From Muribaculaceae bacterium Isolate-036 (Harlan) (GTDB lineage Bacteria > Bacteroidota > Bacteroidia > Bacteroidales > Muribaculaceae), in contig RIAY01000001.1 in the NCBI GenBank assembly GCA_003833075.1, forward strand, positions 248,001 through 312,000: a stretch of DNA of 64,000 nt, read 5' to 3'. The notes below the pieces were generated by a model. That model searched no databases, was not told the DNA's origin, and saw only the letters and a program-made list of their open reading frames with translations. A program made the translations under genes and the position numbers. Shown in pieces: positions 49,856-58,620 of the stretch; positions within the stretch are counted from its first letter, which is position 1, and every line of letters starts with the position of its first letter.

Positions 49856-51070
49856 TCATGCTGCCGGGAACTCGATTCGGAATGTCGTGCCTTTGCCTAT
49901 TTCCGATTCCTTCACGTATATCCTGCCTCCGTGATATTCCTCCACAATCCTTTTGGCAAGTGTGAGCCCCAGTCCCCAGCCTCGTTTTTTTGTGGTGTAT
50001 CCGGGATTGAATATTGTCTTGAAATTCTTTCTGGCAATCCCTTTGCCGGTATCTCTGACTTCTATCCACACGATATTTTTTTCGGTCCCCGTGGTTATGT
50101 CGAGTCTGCCTTCCCCTTGCATGGCGTCAACAGCATTTTTTGTCAGATTCTCCATCACCCATTCTATCAGCGGGCGAGACAGCTGCACCCCGTGGTCATC
50201 AACAGAGAGATGTATGCGGATGTCCACTCTTCCGGATACGCGGCTCTTCATATAGTCGAGCGATTTCGACACCACTTCGTTCAGATAATCAAGCTGAATC
50301 TCAGGTTGGGAGCCTATTTTTGAAAATCTGTCGGCAATGACAGAAAGGCGTTTCACATCCTTGTCTATCTCGTCTGTAATCTCTGCCTCGACACCGCTCG
50401 CCTGAAGATATTCGGTCCAGGCAATGAGAGAGGAAATGGGGGTGCCGAGTTGGTGGGCGGTCTCTTTTGATAGTCCTACCCATACTCTGTTTTGCTCCGC
50501 CCGCTTTGTATATACCATGGCAAGATAGATGATCAGGGCGAGGATAATCATCACAACCATCTGGATATACGGATAAATGCTCAGACTACGGAGCAGCCTG
50601 GAGTCTTCGTAGTAAATATACTGGTTTTCACCTCCGAAAAGCTCCACTTCTATGAAATGTCGGTTTTTTGACGCCATTTCTTCAAGAGGGGTGTCTCCAC
50701 GGGCTTTGCGCAATCTTTTCTGTAGATATTCTTTGTTTTTCGGAGAAAGCTCGTTGAAGAGTGATTTGTCCTCGTCGGCTTTGTCAGGAAGGGAGAAGTT
50801 CCGGAATTCGGATATGTTGAAATCCTTGTCGCATATCAGCACGGGGATGGAGTTGTTCTGAGAGATTATGCCAAGCAGAAACTCAAAGTCCGAATCGATG
50901 TTTGCCTTGGCAAGGCGTTCCGTTGCCTGTGCCCATATGTTCATGCGGTCGCGTTCCTGATTCTCGAGTTCTTTGATCAGATTATTGCTCACAAGCAGGA
51001 AAAGAATCACTGCAATCGCCGAAGCCGCGATTCCGAGCATTTTCCCTGTGCGTCTGTCTATATGCTTCAT
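49856..51070 (-). CDS. Membrane sensor histidine kinase
   Basis: This is a 404-residue protein. The ATG at 51070 is preferred: a longer frame from 51127 would overlap the previous gene and leave a long polar head. TM1 (about 11-32), a periplasmic sensor region (33-165) and TM2 (about 166-187) are followed by the kinase core. The phospho-acceptor is His206 in ETAHQLGTPISSL, a variant H-box in which Gln-Leu-Gly replaces the usual Glu-Leu-Arg. N-box NLTKNAVDAM, DTGKGIA and GWGLGLTL complete the ATPase domain. No response regulator is adjacent, so it is an orphan kinase. Confidence 0.9.
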   Translation of the reverse strand: MKHIDRRTGKMLGIAASAIAVILFLLVSNNLIKELENQERDRMNIWAQATERLAKANIDSDFEFLLGIISQNNSIPVLICDKDFNISEFRNFSLPDKADEDKSLFNELSPKNKEYLQKRLRKARGDTPLEEMASKNRHFIEVELFGGENQYIYYEDSRLLRSLSIYPYIQMVVMIILALIIYLAMVYTKRAEQNRVWVGLSKETAHQLGTPISSLIAWTEYLQASGVEAEITDEIDKDVKRLSVIADRFSKIGSQPEIQLDYLNEVVSKSLDYMKSRVSGRVDIRIHLSVDDHGVQLSRPLIEWVMENLTKNAVDAMQGEGRLDITTGTEKNIVWIEVRDTGKGIARKNFKTIFNPGYTTKKRGWGLGLTLAKRIVEEYHGGRIYVKESEIGKGTTFRIEFPAA

Positions 51071-51092
51071 AGGTGGGTGGATCTGTTCGGGC

Positions 51093-51929
51093 TCATCGGT
51101 CGCCGGATATGAATTCCGCGACGGCATCGTCTGTGTTCGGACCTATTACGATGTCCGCGATCTCTTTAACCTCAGGCAAGGCGTTTTCAACCGCAACCGC
51201 CACATCTGCCGCCTGCAGCATCGGAATGTCGTTGAGGTTGTCGCCGAATGCCACGACCCGGTCGGCTCCGGTCTTCTCTTTCATGCGCAGCACGGCATTC
51301 GCTTTTGTGGCATCTGGCGCGAATGCGTCGACCAGGGCGATTTCCTGCCCGTAGATGTCATGATAGCACTGGTGTCTGCATCCCGGAAGCCCTGAAACAC
51401 GCTCGTGTATTGCTTCGGCAAGATATGTGGGCTGCATGCCGTAAAATATGATGGTCTTGGAAATATCAGGAGGGAGCATGTCTTCTCCTGTCGCGGAAAT
51501 GTGAAAGCGTTTGTAGGGAGAATGAAGCCGCTCCTCCATGAATCGCCTTTCAAGTTCGTTAAGCTTGCCTCCGATATGATAGATGTTTATCACATCGTTC
51601 TCGAGAGTGAAATGGAAGATGGGGAACTTCTCTTTTCTGTATGTTTCCGCCAGCTCTGCGGCAGAGTCGGCATCCATGTATCTGATGTCGGAGTATTTCC
51701 CGGATGCCGGATTCCATATTGCGGCTCCGGTGAATACGATTGCCGGGAGGCTCATTTTCACATCCTTGATTATGCCGGCTACCGTCGCTGGAGTGCGTGC
51801 CGTGGCTACTGTGAAAAGCTTTCCTTCTCCAATGCTTCTGTTGAGAAGATCTATTGTCTTTTGCGACAGATAGGCGCCGGGTTGCATCAGAGTCCCGTCA
51901 AGATCGCTTACGTATAGAGTCTTGTCCAT
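51093..51929 (-). CDS. Cof-type HAD-IIB family hydrolase
   Basis: This 278-residue cytosolic protein has the HAD nucleophile motif DLDGTL at residues 9-14 (Asp9 and Asp11) and the C-terminal motif GDNLNDIPML. The large C2-type cap between them places it in subfamily IIB (Cof-like sugar phosphatases). Substrates of the family are sugar or cofactor phosphates and are not predictable from sequence. It lies 28 bp after DUF4834 and 22 bp before the kinase gene, apparently in one transcript. Confidence 0.92.
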   Translation of the reverse strand: MDKTLYVSDLDGTLMQPGAYLSQKTIDLLNRSIGEGKLFTVATARTPATVAGIIKDVKMSLPAIVFTGAAIWNPASGKYSDIRYMDADSAAELAETYRKEKFPIFHFTLENDVINIYHIGGKLNELERRFMEERLHSPYKRFHISATGEDMLPPDISKTIIFYGMQPTYLAEAIHERVSGLPGCRHQCYHDIYGQEIALVDAFAPDATKANAVLRMKEKTGADRVVAFGDNLNDIPMLQAADVAVAVENALPEVKEIADIVIGPNTDDAVAEFISGDR

Positions 51930-51957
51930 TCTGCCGTCTTTGTTTGATTGTTGCCAA

Positions 51958-52353
51958 TTATTTTTCTTTTATCTCGATATATTCCGCATCAGACACCTGC
52001 TCCTCTCTATAGACACGGCGTTCGCTCCTGCTTTCGTTTTCGAGGATTTCGGATTCAGAATATTCTTTGGTTTCGGTGAACTCTACATCTTCTGCATATT
52101 CCTGCATGCTTCTGATGCTGTCTTCCTCATTGGAGGCATATTGCCTGCCTCTCCGTCCTGTGCGGCTGTAGCTGTTGTCACGCTGCTGTCTCTGCTGCTG
52201 TTTACGTCGGCGTTCCTCCTCTTTGCGTGACGGCATTCCTGCCATTTTTCTGACCATGTCTTCAGCGCGCCGTGCCATAAACCCTCTGAGCCATTTGGCA
52301 ATCCATGGCCAGAAAAGGAAAAGCCCAACCAATATAACTAATAATATTCTCAA
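51958..52353 (-). CDS. DUF4834 family membrane protein
   Basis: This 131-residue protein has one N-terminal transmembrane helix (MRILLVILVGLFLFWPWIAKWLRG), then a long charged tail: Arg/Gln-rich around residues 45-70, Glu-rich towards the end. This is the pattern of Bacteroidota DUF4834 proteins, of unknown function. It lies between pssA and the HAD hydrolase gene and is likely co-transcribed with the phospholipid genes. Confidence 0.85.
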   Translation of the reverse strand: MRILLVILVGLFLFWPWIAKWLRGFMARRAEDMVRKMAGMPSRKEEERRRKQQQRQQRDNSYSRTGRRGRQYASNEEDSIRSMQEYAEDVEFTETKEYSESEILENESRSERRVYREEQVSDAEYIEIKEK

Positions 52354-52438
52354 AGGATTAATCTTTTTAGAAATTGTTTAAACTTATTGCCGGCTTCGGT
52401 AAAGCCGAATCTGTACGCATATGAACAACGCGTGTCTG

Positions 52439-53137
52439 TCACTCACGGTTTATTGCCCCGTATAATATATATGCTATGATAAGCCACATAAGTCCCGGAG
52501 TTCCCATGCTTGCCGGCAATACAACAGCCGTTGCGATAAGAAGCCATCTGAACTGATTCCCTTTCCATCCCCAGGTTTTGAATTTCAGGGAGAAAAGTTT
52601 TACAGGGGAGACCATCAGCCAGCATTCGAGAAGCAGCACAGGAATCACACACCACCACTCGCATGCATAACCCTGCGTTTCATTGCAGAGTGCCGTGTAT
52701 CCTATCCAGAAAATGGCGTTTGCCGGTATCGGCAGACCGATAAAGCTCGTTGTCTGTCGGGTGTCTATGTTGAATTTTGCCAGGCGCAGAACGCCGAATA
52801 CGGGTATCAGCAATGCTCCCCATCGCAGCCATTCGCAGCTTCCCAGTCTTTCGAGTGTCGAGAATAGCACCATGGCTGGTGCTACTCCGAAACTGACGGC
52901 ATCGCAAAGAGAGTCAAGTTCTTTGCCAAGTTCTGAATAAGCATGCAGCAAGCGGGCGGCGAAGCCGTCGAGAAAATCCATTACAGCTGCTATGCCGATG
53001 AATATGTATGCCCAGTTGTATGCTGCCATGCCATATATCTCGCTGTTTCCCTGAAGCGCGAAGATTATGGCTATGCTGCCTGCCGTGATGTTGAGGCATG
53101 TGATGGAGTTGGGTATATTTTTTACTATTGCATTCAT
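52439..53137 (-). CDS. pssA: CDP-diacylglycerol-serine O-phosphatidyltransferase
   Basis: This 232-residue inner-membrane protein has about six to eight helices. The CDP-alcohol phosphotransferase signature DGxxAR-(8)-Gxxx-D is present as DGFAARLLHAYSELGKELD, near residue 57. It makes phosphatidylserine, which the product of the overlapping upstream psd gene (4 bp) decarboxylates to phosphatidylethanolamine. Confidence 0.95.
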   Translation of the reverse strand: MNAIVKNIPNSITCLNITAGSIAIIFALQGNSEIYGMAAYNWAYIFIGIAAVMDFLDGFAARLLHAYSELGKELDSLCDAVSFGVAPAMVLFSTLERLGSCEWLRWGALLIPVFGVLRLAKFNIDTRQTTSFIGLPIPANAIFWIGYTALCNETQGYACEWWCVIPVLLLECWLMVSPVKLFSLKFKTWGWKGNQFRWLLIATAVVLPASMGTPGLMWLIIAYILYGAINRE

Positions 53138-53796
53138 GATTTGAATCTGGCGACAGGTGTGACACCCCCTCTGGTGATGTCACCAATTTTTACAAGAATC
53201 TCGCAGTCAACAGGAAGGTAGATATCGACTCTCGACCCGAATTTGATGAATCCGAGATGTTCATCGACAGATGCCTCTTCACCTTTTCGTGCGTATGTCA
53301 CGATTCGGCGCGCCATTGCTCCGGCTATCTGCCTTACGGTTATTCTTTTGCCGCAATCCGCCTTTATCCCTACAGTGCTCCGCTCGTTGTCGGTGCTTGC
53401 CTTCGGAAGGTATGCCGAGAGAAACCTGCCGTTATGATGCTTCACATATTCGACCGTTCCGTCTACCGGAAACCAGTTGGCATGCACGTTCAAGGGAGAC
53501 ATGAACACAGAGAGCATCATGGCTTCCTCCTTGAGATACTCCCCTTCGAAGGTGCGCTCCACTGCCACTACGCGACCGTCGACAGAGCTTACCACCATCC
53601 CCATGCGCTCGCCGCGGTAATGACGCTGCGGGCAACGGAAAAAATTGAAGACGAAGCAATAGACTATCGCGGAAAGGACACTGAAGCATGCCGGAATCAA
53701 AACCGGAGGCATAAAGAGCCATATCGGCACATTAAGCGCTGCCAATACTATAAACAATAGAATCAATATATTGGTTCCTTCCCGATGGATCTTCAT
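53134..53796 (-). CDS. psd: Phosphatidylserine decarboxylase proenzyme
   Basis: This is a 220-residue protein. The ATG at 53796 gives the usual family start (MKIHREGTNILILLF); an upstream ATG at 53853 would add 19 residues. Two hydrophobic segments at the N-terminus anchor it. The pyruvoyl-forming self-cleavage site is the FGS motif, with Ser188 becoming the pyruvoyl group. It converts phosphatidylserine to phosphatidylethanolamine. The gene overlaps pssA by 4 bp, so both enzymes of this branch are coupled. Confidence 0.94.
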   Translation of the reverse strand: MKIHREGTNILILLFIVLAALNVPIWLFMPPVLIPACFSVLSAIVYCFVFNFFRCPQRHYRGERMGMVVSSVDGRVVAVERTFEGEYLKEEAMMLSVFMSPLNVHANWFPVDGTVEYVKHHNGRFLSAYLPKASTDNERSTVGIKADCGKRITVRQIAGAMARRIVTYARKGEEASVDEHLGFIKFGSRVDIYLPVDCEILVKIGDITRGGVTPVARFKS

Positions 53797-53863
53797 TATC
53801 TGAGTTTTTAGCAAGACACCTGCCATTATCAAGGTGTAGGGTCTCAATGGCATTGTGACTTAA

Positions 53864-53899
53864 TATATTTGCAAATTTACACCTTTTTAATTAATTTTG
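53864..53899. promoter_or_regulatory. Overlapping divergent promoter elements for psd and the prenyltransferase
   Basis: TATATTTG on the plus strand (53864-53871) abuts TAAATTTG on the minus strand (53879-53872), face to face. A second plus-strand element, TAATTTTG (53892-53899), lies 24 bp before the prenyltransferase ATG. Confidence 0.55.
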
Positions 53900-53923
53900 C
53901 AATCGAACAACAAAGAAAGTGGC

Positions 53924-54934
53924 ATGCCGCTTTCAAAATCTATCGTCTTTGCGCCTTCCCTAAAGACGCCAAATTTATCTATCGTGACTGCTTTCCAGAT
54001 TTTAATCAAAGCTGCTGGGCTTCGTACGTTATGGCTCGGCATTGCATCGGTCGTTGCCGGAACGGCAGCCGCCGTCGCGCATGGCAATCTTCAGCCTTTC
54101 CCCGCACTGGCTTGTCTGCTCTTCGCAATCTTCGCGCAATGTGCGAGCAATGTGATGCATCGTTATTATGATGCTAAAAATGGTTATGGAGAAAACGAAG
54201 AAAACAATATTGTCTATGCCGATGATATCGACCGTCCGCTGACCTACATTCTCAAGGAGGGTATACAAGTGTTCTCTATTCTGACAGCTACTGCAGGATT
54301 GGCAGTGTTGTCGATGGCGGGATGGTGGACTATTCTCTTCGCCGCGTTTATCGCGATAATTGTGGTCATAAGCAACACCGGACCTCATCCTTTGTGCCGC
54401 TCTGTGTTTTATCCGGTGGCGACATTCCTGATCTTCGGTCCAATCGCGGTTGTCGGGACTGCATTTGTCCAGTCGCAGCACGAAGCTCTTGCTCTCTTCA
54501 GCTGGTGGGATCTGATGCCGGCTTTGATATTGGGAATGATAACTGGCATGATGGCTGTAAACTGTCATGTCATCTTCGGAGTCTTTCACCGTAGAAATAA
54601 CGTGACTCCATCCCGTACAACCTTTTTCGGACGCTATGGCAACGCTGCCACGGGCTTGCTCCTGGTCATATCCACGCTGGCTTCAGGACTCATCGGAATC
54701 ATGGCTCCTTTCTGGATGGACATTGACGACGGCTATATTTATATGCCGGTTCCCGTGCTTTCAATGATTCTCGGTTTTATCGCTATATCACTGATGCGCA
54801 AGCCAAGATATAGCAAAGTTGCCTGGAGACTTTCTCTTGTCAATATTGTTCTTTTTGCAGTTTTGTCGTTGATAATATTCTATTTTATCGGTTATCCGGA
54901 GGGATATATTGAGGAATCTTCGTTAATAATTTGA
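53924..54934 (+). CDS. UbiA-family prenyltransferase, probably menaquinone pathway (MenA-like)
   Basis: This is a 336-residue protein with about nine transmembrane helices. The ATG at 53924 is chosen because the upstream TTG lies in the promoter. The first polyprenyl-binding motif is divergent: NVMHRYYDAKNGYGENEENN near residue 77, in place of NxxxDxxxDxxxD. A later Asp-rich loop (FWMDIDDGYIYMP) is on the other side. The best fit is MenA, which prenylates 1,4-dihydroxy-2-naphthoate. Other UbiA enzymes cannot be ruled out. No other men genes are nearby. Confidence 0.72.
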   Translation: MPLSKSIVFAPSLKTPNLSIVTAFQILIKAAGLRTLWLGIASVVAGTAAAVAHGNLQPFPALACLLFAIFAQCASNVMHRYYDAKNGYGENEENNIVYADDIDRPLTYILKEGIQVFSILTATAGLAVLSMAGWWTILFAAFIAIIVVISNTGPHPLCRSVFYPVATFLIFGPIAVVGTAFVQSQHEALALFSWWDLMPALILGMITGMMAVNCHVIFGVFHRRNNVTPSRTTFFGRYGNAATGLLLVISTLASGLIGIMAPFWMDIDDGYIYMPVPVLSMILGFIAISLMRKPRYSKVAWRLSLVNIVLFAVLSLIIFYFIGYPEGYIEESSLII

Positions 54935-54941
54935 ATTTAAT

Positions 54942-54972
54942 TTTGAGATTGTAAAAAAAAATTGTAACTTTG
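54942..54972 (+). promoter_or_regulatory. tRNA-Pro promoter
   Basis: TTTG (54942-54945) and TAACTTTG (54965-54972) are 19 bp apart, a textbook Bacteroidota promoter, 17 bp before the tRNA. Confidence 0.8.
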
Positions 54973-54989
54973 CATTCGCAAACAAAAAT

Positions 54990-55062
54990 CGGGGTGTAGC
55001 ACAGTTGGTAGCGCGCTACGTTCGGGACGTAGAGGTCGGGCGTTCGAGTCGCCTCACCCCGA
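54990..55062 (+). tRNA. tRNA-Pro (anticodon CGG)
   Basis: This is a 73-nt cloverleaf. Acceptor CGGGGTG pairs with CACCCCG, with A as the discriminator base. The anticodon arm CTACG-TTCGGGA-CGTAG exposes CGG, reading CCG proline codons. The T arm has loop TTCGAGT. The 3' CCA is not encoded. A canonical promoter stands in front and a terminator directly behind. Confidence 0.95.
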
Positions 55063-55065
55063 CAG

Positions 55066-55101
55066 AAAAGGCTTGAAAATCTTCGGATTTTCAAGCCTTT
55101 T
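55066..55101 (+). terminator. tRNA terminator with UUCG loop
   Basis: A perfect 16-bp stem (AAAAGGCTTGAAAATC and complement) is capped by a C-TTCG-G tetraloop, one of the most stable RNA loops, and ends in TTTT. Confidence 0.92.
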
Positions 55102-55105
55102 CAAG

Positions 55106-55142
55106 TTTTGGCGCGTTCCCTGATTTTTGGCGCGTTCCCTGA
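55106..55142. repeat. 18-bp direct repeat downstream of the tRNA
   Basis: Two exact copies of TTTTGGCGCGTTCCCTGA (55106-55123 and 55125-55142) are separated by one base. A partial inverted copy, GGAACGCGC, follows at 55173-55181. The repeat does not match the tRNA 3' end, so it is not an obvious attachment site. Confidence 0.7.
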
Positions 55143-55199
55143 ATCCCAAGCTGTGGAGGCTGATGCTTTCAAGGAACGCGCTTTGCTATATTCCCCTTG

Positions 55200-58100
55200 T
55201 TACAGGGCTTTGAGGGCTTTGAGGGCTTTGAGGGCTGTCTCCACGCAGTCTGCTCCCGAAAGGGGGTATTTTTCGCGTGAATTTACCCATTTCTCATCAA
55301 TGCTGTAGAAATCTATCGGTGTCTTGTCGCCTGAAAGTTTACGCTCTATCCATGTTTTCCATCGTTCATAATAGAGTGTGCCAAGCACGCCGCTCCATTC
55401 TCTGTGACCGTAATCGCGCAGACCTCCGTCTTCGCTTGCCACACGCGGTCCCCAGGTGGTGATAAGAAGTCTGGCATTGTTTTCGAAATTGTCTCGTTCA
55501 TGTTTTGTCGGAGCCAGTCGGCGGGCATCGTCTATCCATGTGCTCACACTGAATTCCGGACGTGTGGAAAGAAGTTCGTCCTGAAGCTTTATCAAGGAAA
55601 GGAAAGAATCGGACTTGCGTCTGAATGTTTCCATATCCTTGCTCTTCAATGCTTTCTGCATCTCTGTGTAGACGATACGGCCTTTTTCGGCTATTGCCTG
55701 GCGTGTTATGTCGACAAGGTCATAGCGATAATTCTCATTCCCTTTCAGAGCAGGAGCGGCAGCAGCGAATTTTTTCGCGGCGGCAATCACATCCTCCGGC
55801 TTGTAGTAAGGTTTCATGCGGCTCCAGCTTGATACTTTCCAAGCCTTTTCCGATGGACGGGCGCAGAAAATCGACTCCGTTGTGCCCTGCTGTAGTATCC
55901 CCCAGGGGCAGTTGTAGATTGTGGCGCCAAGCATCTTCCATGCTTTTTCGGCATTCGCGTTCTTGCTGCCGTAACGTGCGCGGGAGTAACCTTCGAGCCA
56001 GTTCTCCTTGGTGAACTGTTCGGGTCGCCAGATAAGCTCTGATACAAGTTCGTACATCACCGGGTTGTTCTCGATCCCTTCCGGGGTGAGACCGATGCCT
56101 GTCATATCTTTGCCGAAACGTGAATCGCGAGCTTTATAATAACCTCCGATCACATTGTCGAGTCTTCCGTGAAGACCTACATTCCCTCCGAAGTTCAACA
56201 GCATGCACCATAGCCAGTCCTGTCCGTCGTAGCCGGTAGGACGTGGAGTTTTGGACGGTGTGTCGGGATCGCCCCATTGAGGTTTGATTTCAGATGCGAG
56301 GTCGAGAACCACAATGTCTCCTTTGGGAATGCCGGCATAAAGCTTTGCCCGCGGGTTCTCGTTCCACCCCTGTATGACCCATACCGCTTCCGGATTGGCG
56401 CGTTTCATGGCACCGGCTATGATCTTTCCTGCTTCGGTGAGATCAACGCCTTCGATGCTTCCTCCCTCATGGAATGGATCCATGCTGTAATACTTGGCAA
56501 CACCGCTCACTTTGCGCAGCTCATCATAATATATGTCAGCGATTTTGTTGAACTGCGGGTCGGTGCTTTTGAGGAATGTGGGACGCACGAAACCGTTCCA
56601 TATCCCTTTCCCCGACACATCCATGCCTAAGCGTTCTTCGGCATCGTGGGGAACCATGCCCGAATAGCCCGGAAGCACAGGCTCCATACCCAGCTCGCGC
56701 ATGCGGGTGAGGATTTTGTCCTGAAGCTCCGCGCGGTCTTCATACCATTTCTCGGAGTTGGGACCGCCCCATCCTTCGAGGTTGTTCATCAGCCACCATG
56801 CCTGGAATGCCGGACCGGCAACAAATTCGTCTGCCTCTTTCTTGCTGTAGCCGAGACGAAGCAGGGTGTTGCGCCACACGACATCGGTGCCGGTGATTGC
56901 AAGCGGCATGTTTATGCCGTGCAGTGCCATCCAGTCAATCTCTTTCTGCCACCTCTCCCAGTCCCAGAATGCCATGGAATATGAATGCGTGCAGTAGTTA
57001 AGGTAATAGCGTTGTGCGGCATCTGTGACATGACGCTCGGGACGCGACGGTAGCGGCAGAATGTCCGGTAAGTCGGCAGTCATCATGTTCCAGCTCAGAT
57101 GGATGCCTGTGTAATATTTCAGATACCAGTTTAGTCCGGAGGCTATGTTGACTGCGGAGTTTCCCTTGATCACGGGCTTGCCGTTTTCTGCGGAAATCTC
57201 GAAAAACTCATCCGGAGTGTCTGTCTGCGCGAAGATGAATCTGCGGGAACTTCCCGGACATACCCTTTCCAACAGCGATGCCACCGGGTTACAGGTGGAT
57301 TTCCATATCCTGCGCAGGTCGTTCCATCTGTAGTATCCCGGTGCCGCCTCCGCCACGCCGTTGATGCGCAACGGACGTTCGTTGAGTCTCGGTGCGACGA
57401 GTATGTCTCCCGCGGGGTTGCGAAGCAGTATAAGCTGCAGGTTCGCCCCCATGGGAGTGAGGTTCTGTTTCTGCCAGACGCACGTCGCCTTCTCGAAACC
57501 GCTCACTGAAGCATCCGCTCCCTCGGCTCCCATAAGTGCCAGAAGACGGAGCAGTGCGGTGTCGTGTCCGAAACGCAGGTCTGCTGCCGTAGGTCTCTTT
57601 CCGGCTATTGCTTCATCGGCGCGGTCAATTATATCGTTGAGGAGGTTTGTCGCGCTTCTCGGTCCTGCTCCTGTACCGTCGGGAGAATTTGCATGGCAAA
57701 CATACATCTGGTAATTCGAGCACTTCCACTGGTTATAGAGATCTTCCGGATCGAATACGCCTAATATGTCCTCGTCAATGCCGTCGACATCCTGCACGTC
57801 TATGGCAACATCATAGATATACCTCATGAGTCCCGGCAGATCTTTAACTTTGCCGGGGTCTGTGAACAGGCGCGAGGCTGTTGTCACCGAGCGTGTGAGA
57901 GAATCCTTGGCAGAGGCAAAACGCTTCCTCCAGTCGGCATCCTTCTTCTCCAGCATGCGGGTTTCGTCATTATGTCTCATGATAAACTTCATGTCGCCGG
58001 GGGAGGCATGTCTCTCGATGGTGAGGTTTGGGTTGTTTTTCTGTAATCCCTCGGTAAAGGCTGCCATGGAGATTATGCATCGCGGTTCGGTCGATGACCT

Positions 58101-58595
58101 TGCGATTATTTTTGCATTCCCTTTGAAAAGCCCCGGAAATCTTTTTGCCGTTCTGTCGGCGATGCCCGAGTGCTGGCGCTCTCCGAGCGGGGTCAGTTCT
58201 CCCCAGTGTCCTTCGGTGTGTTTCCCTAACTTCTCCACTTTGTCGAGCACCTCTCTGCCTGTGTCTGTCAGATTCCCCTGACTCTGCTCGGCACGCAGTG
58301 CGTCAGCCACAAGACGGTGGAGCTTCTTGTTTATGACCCACCTCGAACCGTGGCGTCCGTAGTGGCTGATATAAAAAGGTTCATAGCCCGACGGAGCCGG
58401 AGCCATAGAGTCGGTGGAGTAGGGGTAGGCATAATATATGCCGCCTGCTTTCTCGGGAGTGGCTTTAAACTCAGTCCGGATCTGTTGGCATTTAAGCATT
58501 TTCTGAGAGATCTGGTCTGATTTCAAGGTTTTGGCGAAACCGGTGGCAGTTATAGCCATAGTCGCCAGAATTGTTAGTGCAAATCGCTTATTCAT
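55200..58595 (-). CDS. Secreted histidine phosphatase-GH89 alpha-N-acetylglucosaminidase fusion
   Basis: This is a 1131-residue bifunctional protein. The signal peptide (MNKRFALTILATMAITATGFA) is followed by a histidine phosphatase domain (about 30-432) with the RHGSR nucleophile motif (His82) and the proton-donor HD motif (His344-Asp345). Directly after, with no linker, comes a complete GH89 domain (about 433-1120): N-terminal mixed domain, then a barrel with DPFHEGG (Glu710, putative acid/base) and TPEGI (Glu839, putative nucleophile). Their spacing of 129 residues is close to that in human NAGLU (Glu316/Glu446). The usual GH89 signal peptide is replaced by the phosphatase. Predicted actions are release of terminal alpha-GlcNAc and removal of phosphate outside the cytoplasm. 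The C-terminus ends in an ALK repeat coded by a 9-bp tandem. It is the last gene of a four-gene operon, 25 bp after its standalone phosphatase paralogue. Confidence 0.93.
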   Translation of the reverse strand: MNKRFALTILATMAITATGFAKTLKSDQISQKMLKCQQIRTEFKATPEKAGGIYYAYPYSTDSMAPAPSGYEPFYISHYGRHGSRWVINKKLHRLVADALRAEQSQGNLTDTGREVLDKVEKLGKHTEGHWGELTPLGERQHSGIADRTAKRFPGLFKGNAKIIARSSTEPRCIISMAAFTEGLQKNNPNLTIERHASPGDMKFIMRHNDETRMLEKKDADWRKRFASAKDSLTRSVTTASRLFTDPGKVKDLPGLMRYIYDVAIDVQDVDGIDEDILGVFDPEDLYNQWKCSNYQMYVCHANSPDGTGAGPRSATNLLNDIIDRADEAIAGKRPTAADLRFGHDTALLRLLALMGAEGADASVSGFEKATCVWQKQNLTPMGANLQLILLRNPAGDILVAPRLNERPLRINGVAEAAPGYYRWNDLRRIWKSTCNPVASLLERVCPGSSRRFIFAQTDTPDEFFEISAENGKPVIKGNSAVNIASGLNWYLKYYTGIHLSWNMMTADLPDILPLPSRPERHVTDAAQRYYLNYCTHSYSMAFWDWERWQKEIDWMALHGINMPLAITGTDVVWRNTLLRLGYSKKEADEFVAGPAFQAWWLMNNLEGWGGPNSEKWYEDRAELQDKILTRMRELGMEPVLPGYSGMVPHDAEERLGMDVSGKGIWNGFVRPTFLKSTDPQFNKIADIYYDELRKVSGVAKYYSMDPFHEGGSIEGVDLTEAGKIIAGAMKRANPEAVWVIQGWNENPRAKLYAGIPKGDIVVLDLASEIKPQWGDPDTPSKTPRPTGYDGQDWLWCMLLNFGGNVGLHGRLDNVIGGYYKARDSRFGKDMTGIGLTPEGIENNPVMYELVSELIWRPEQFTKENWLEGYSRARYGSKNANAEKAWKMLGATIYNCPWGILQQGTTESIFCARPSEKAWKVSSWSRMKPYYKPEDVIAAAKKFAAAAPALKGNENYRYDLVDITRQAIAEKGRIVYTEMQKALKSKDMETFRRKSDSFLSLIKLQDELLSTRPEFSVSTWIDDARRLAPTKHERDNFENNARLLITTWGPRVASEDGGLRDYGHREWSGVLGTLYYERWKTWIERKLSGDKTPIDFYSIDEKWVNSREKYPLSGADCVETALKALKALKAL
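55205..55236. repeat. 9-bp tandem repeat coding the fusion protein's C-terminal tail
   Basis: Three exact GGGCTTTGA units plus a partial fourth encode Ala-Leu-Lys repeats immediately before the stop codon. Slippage by whole units would change tail length without breaking the frame. Confidence 0.85.
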
Positions 58596-58620
58596 TGTAA
58601 GATATAATAAGTTTTCTCTC

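Noticed and set aside
55106-55142. Possible att site next to tRNA-Pro
   Set aside because: The repeats do not copy the tRNA 3' end, and there is no integrase or foreign gene block beside them.
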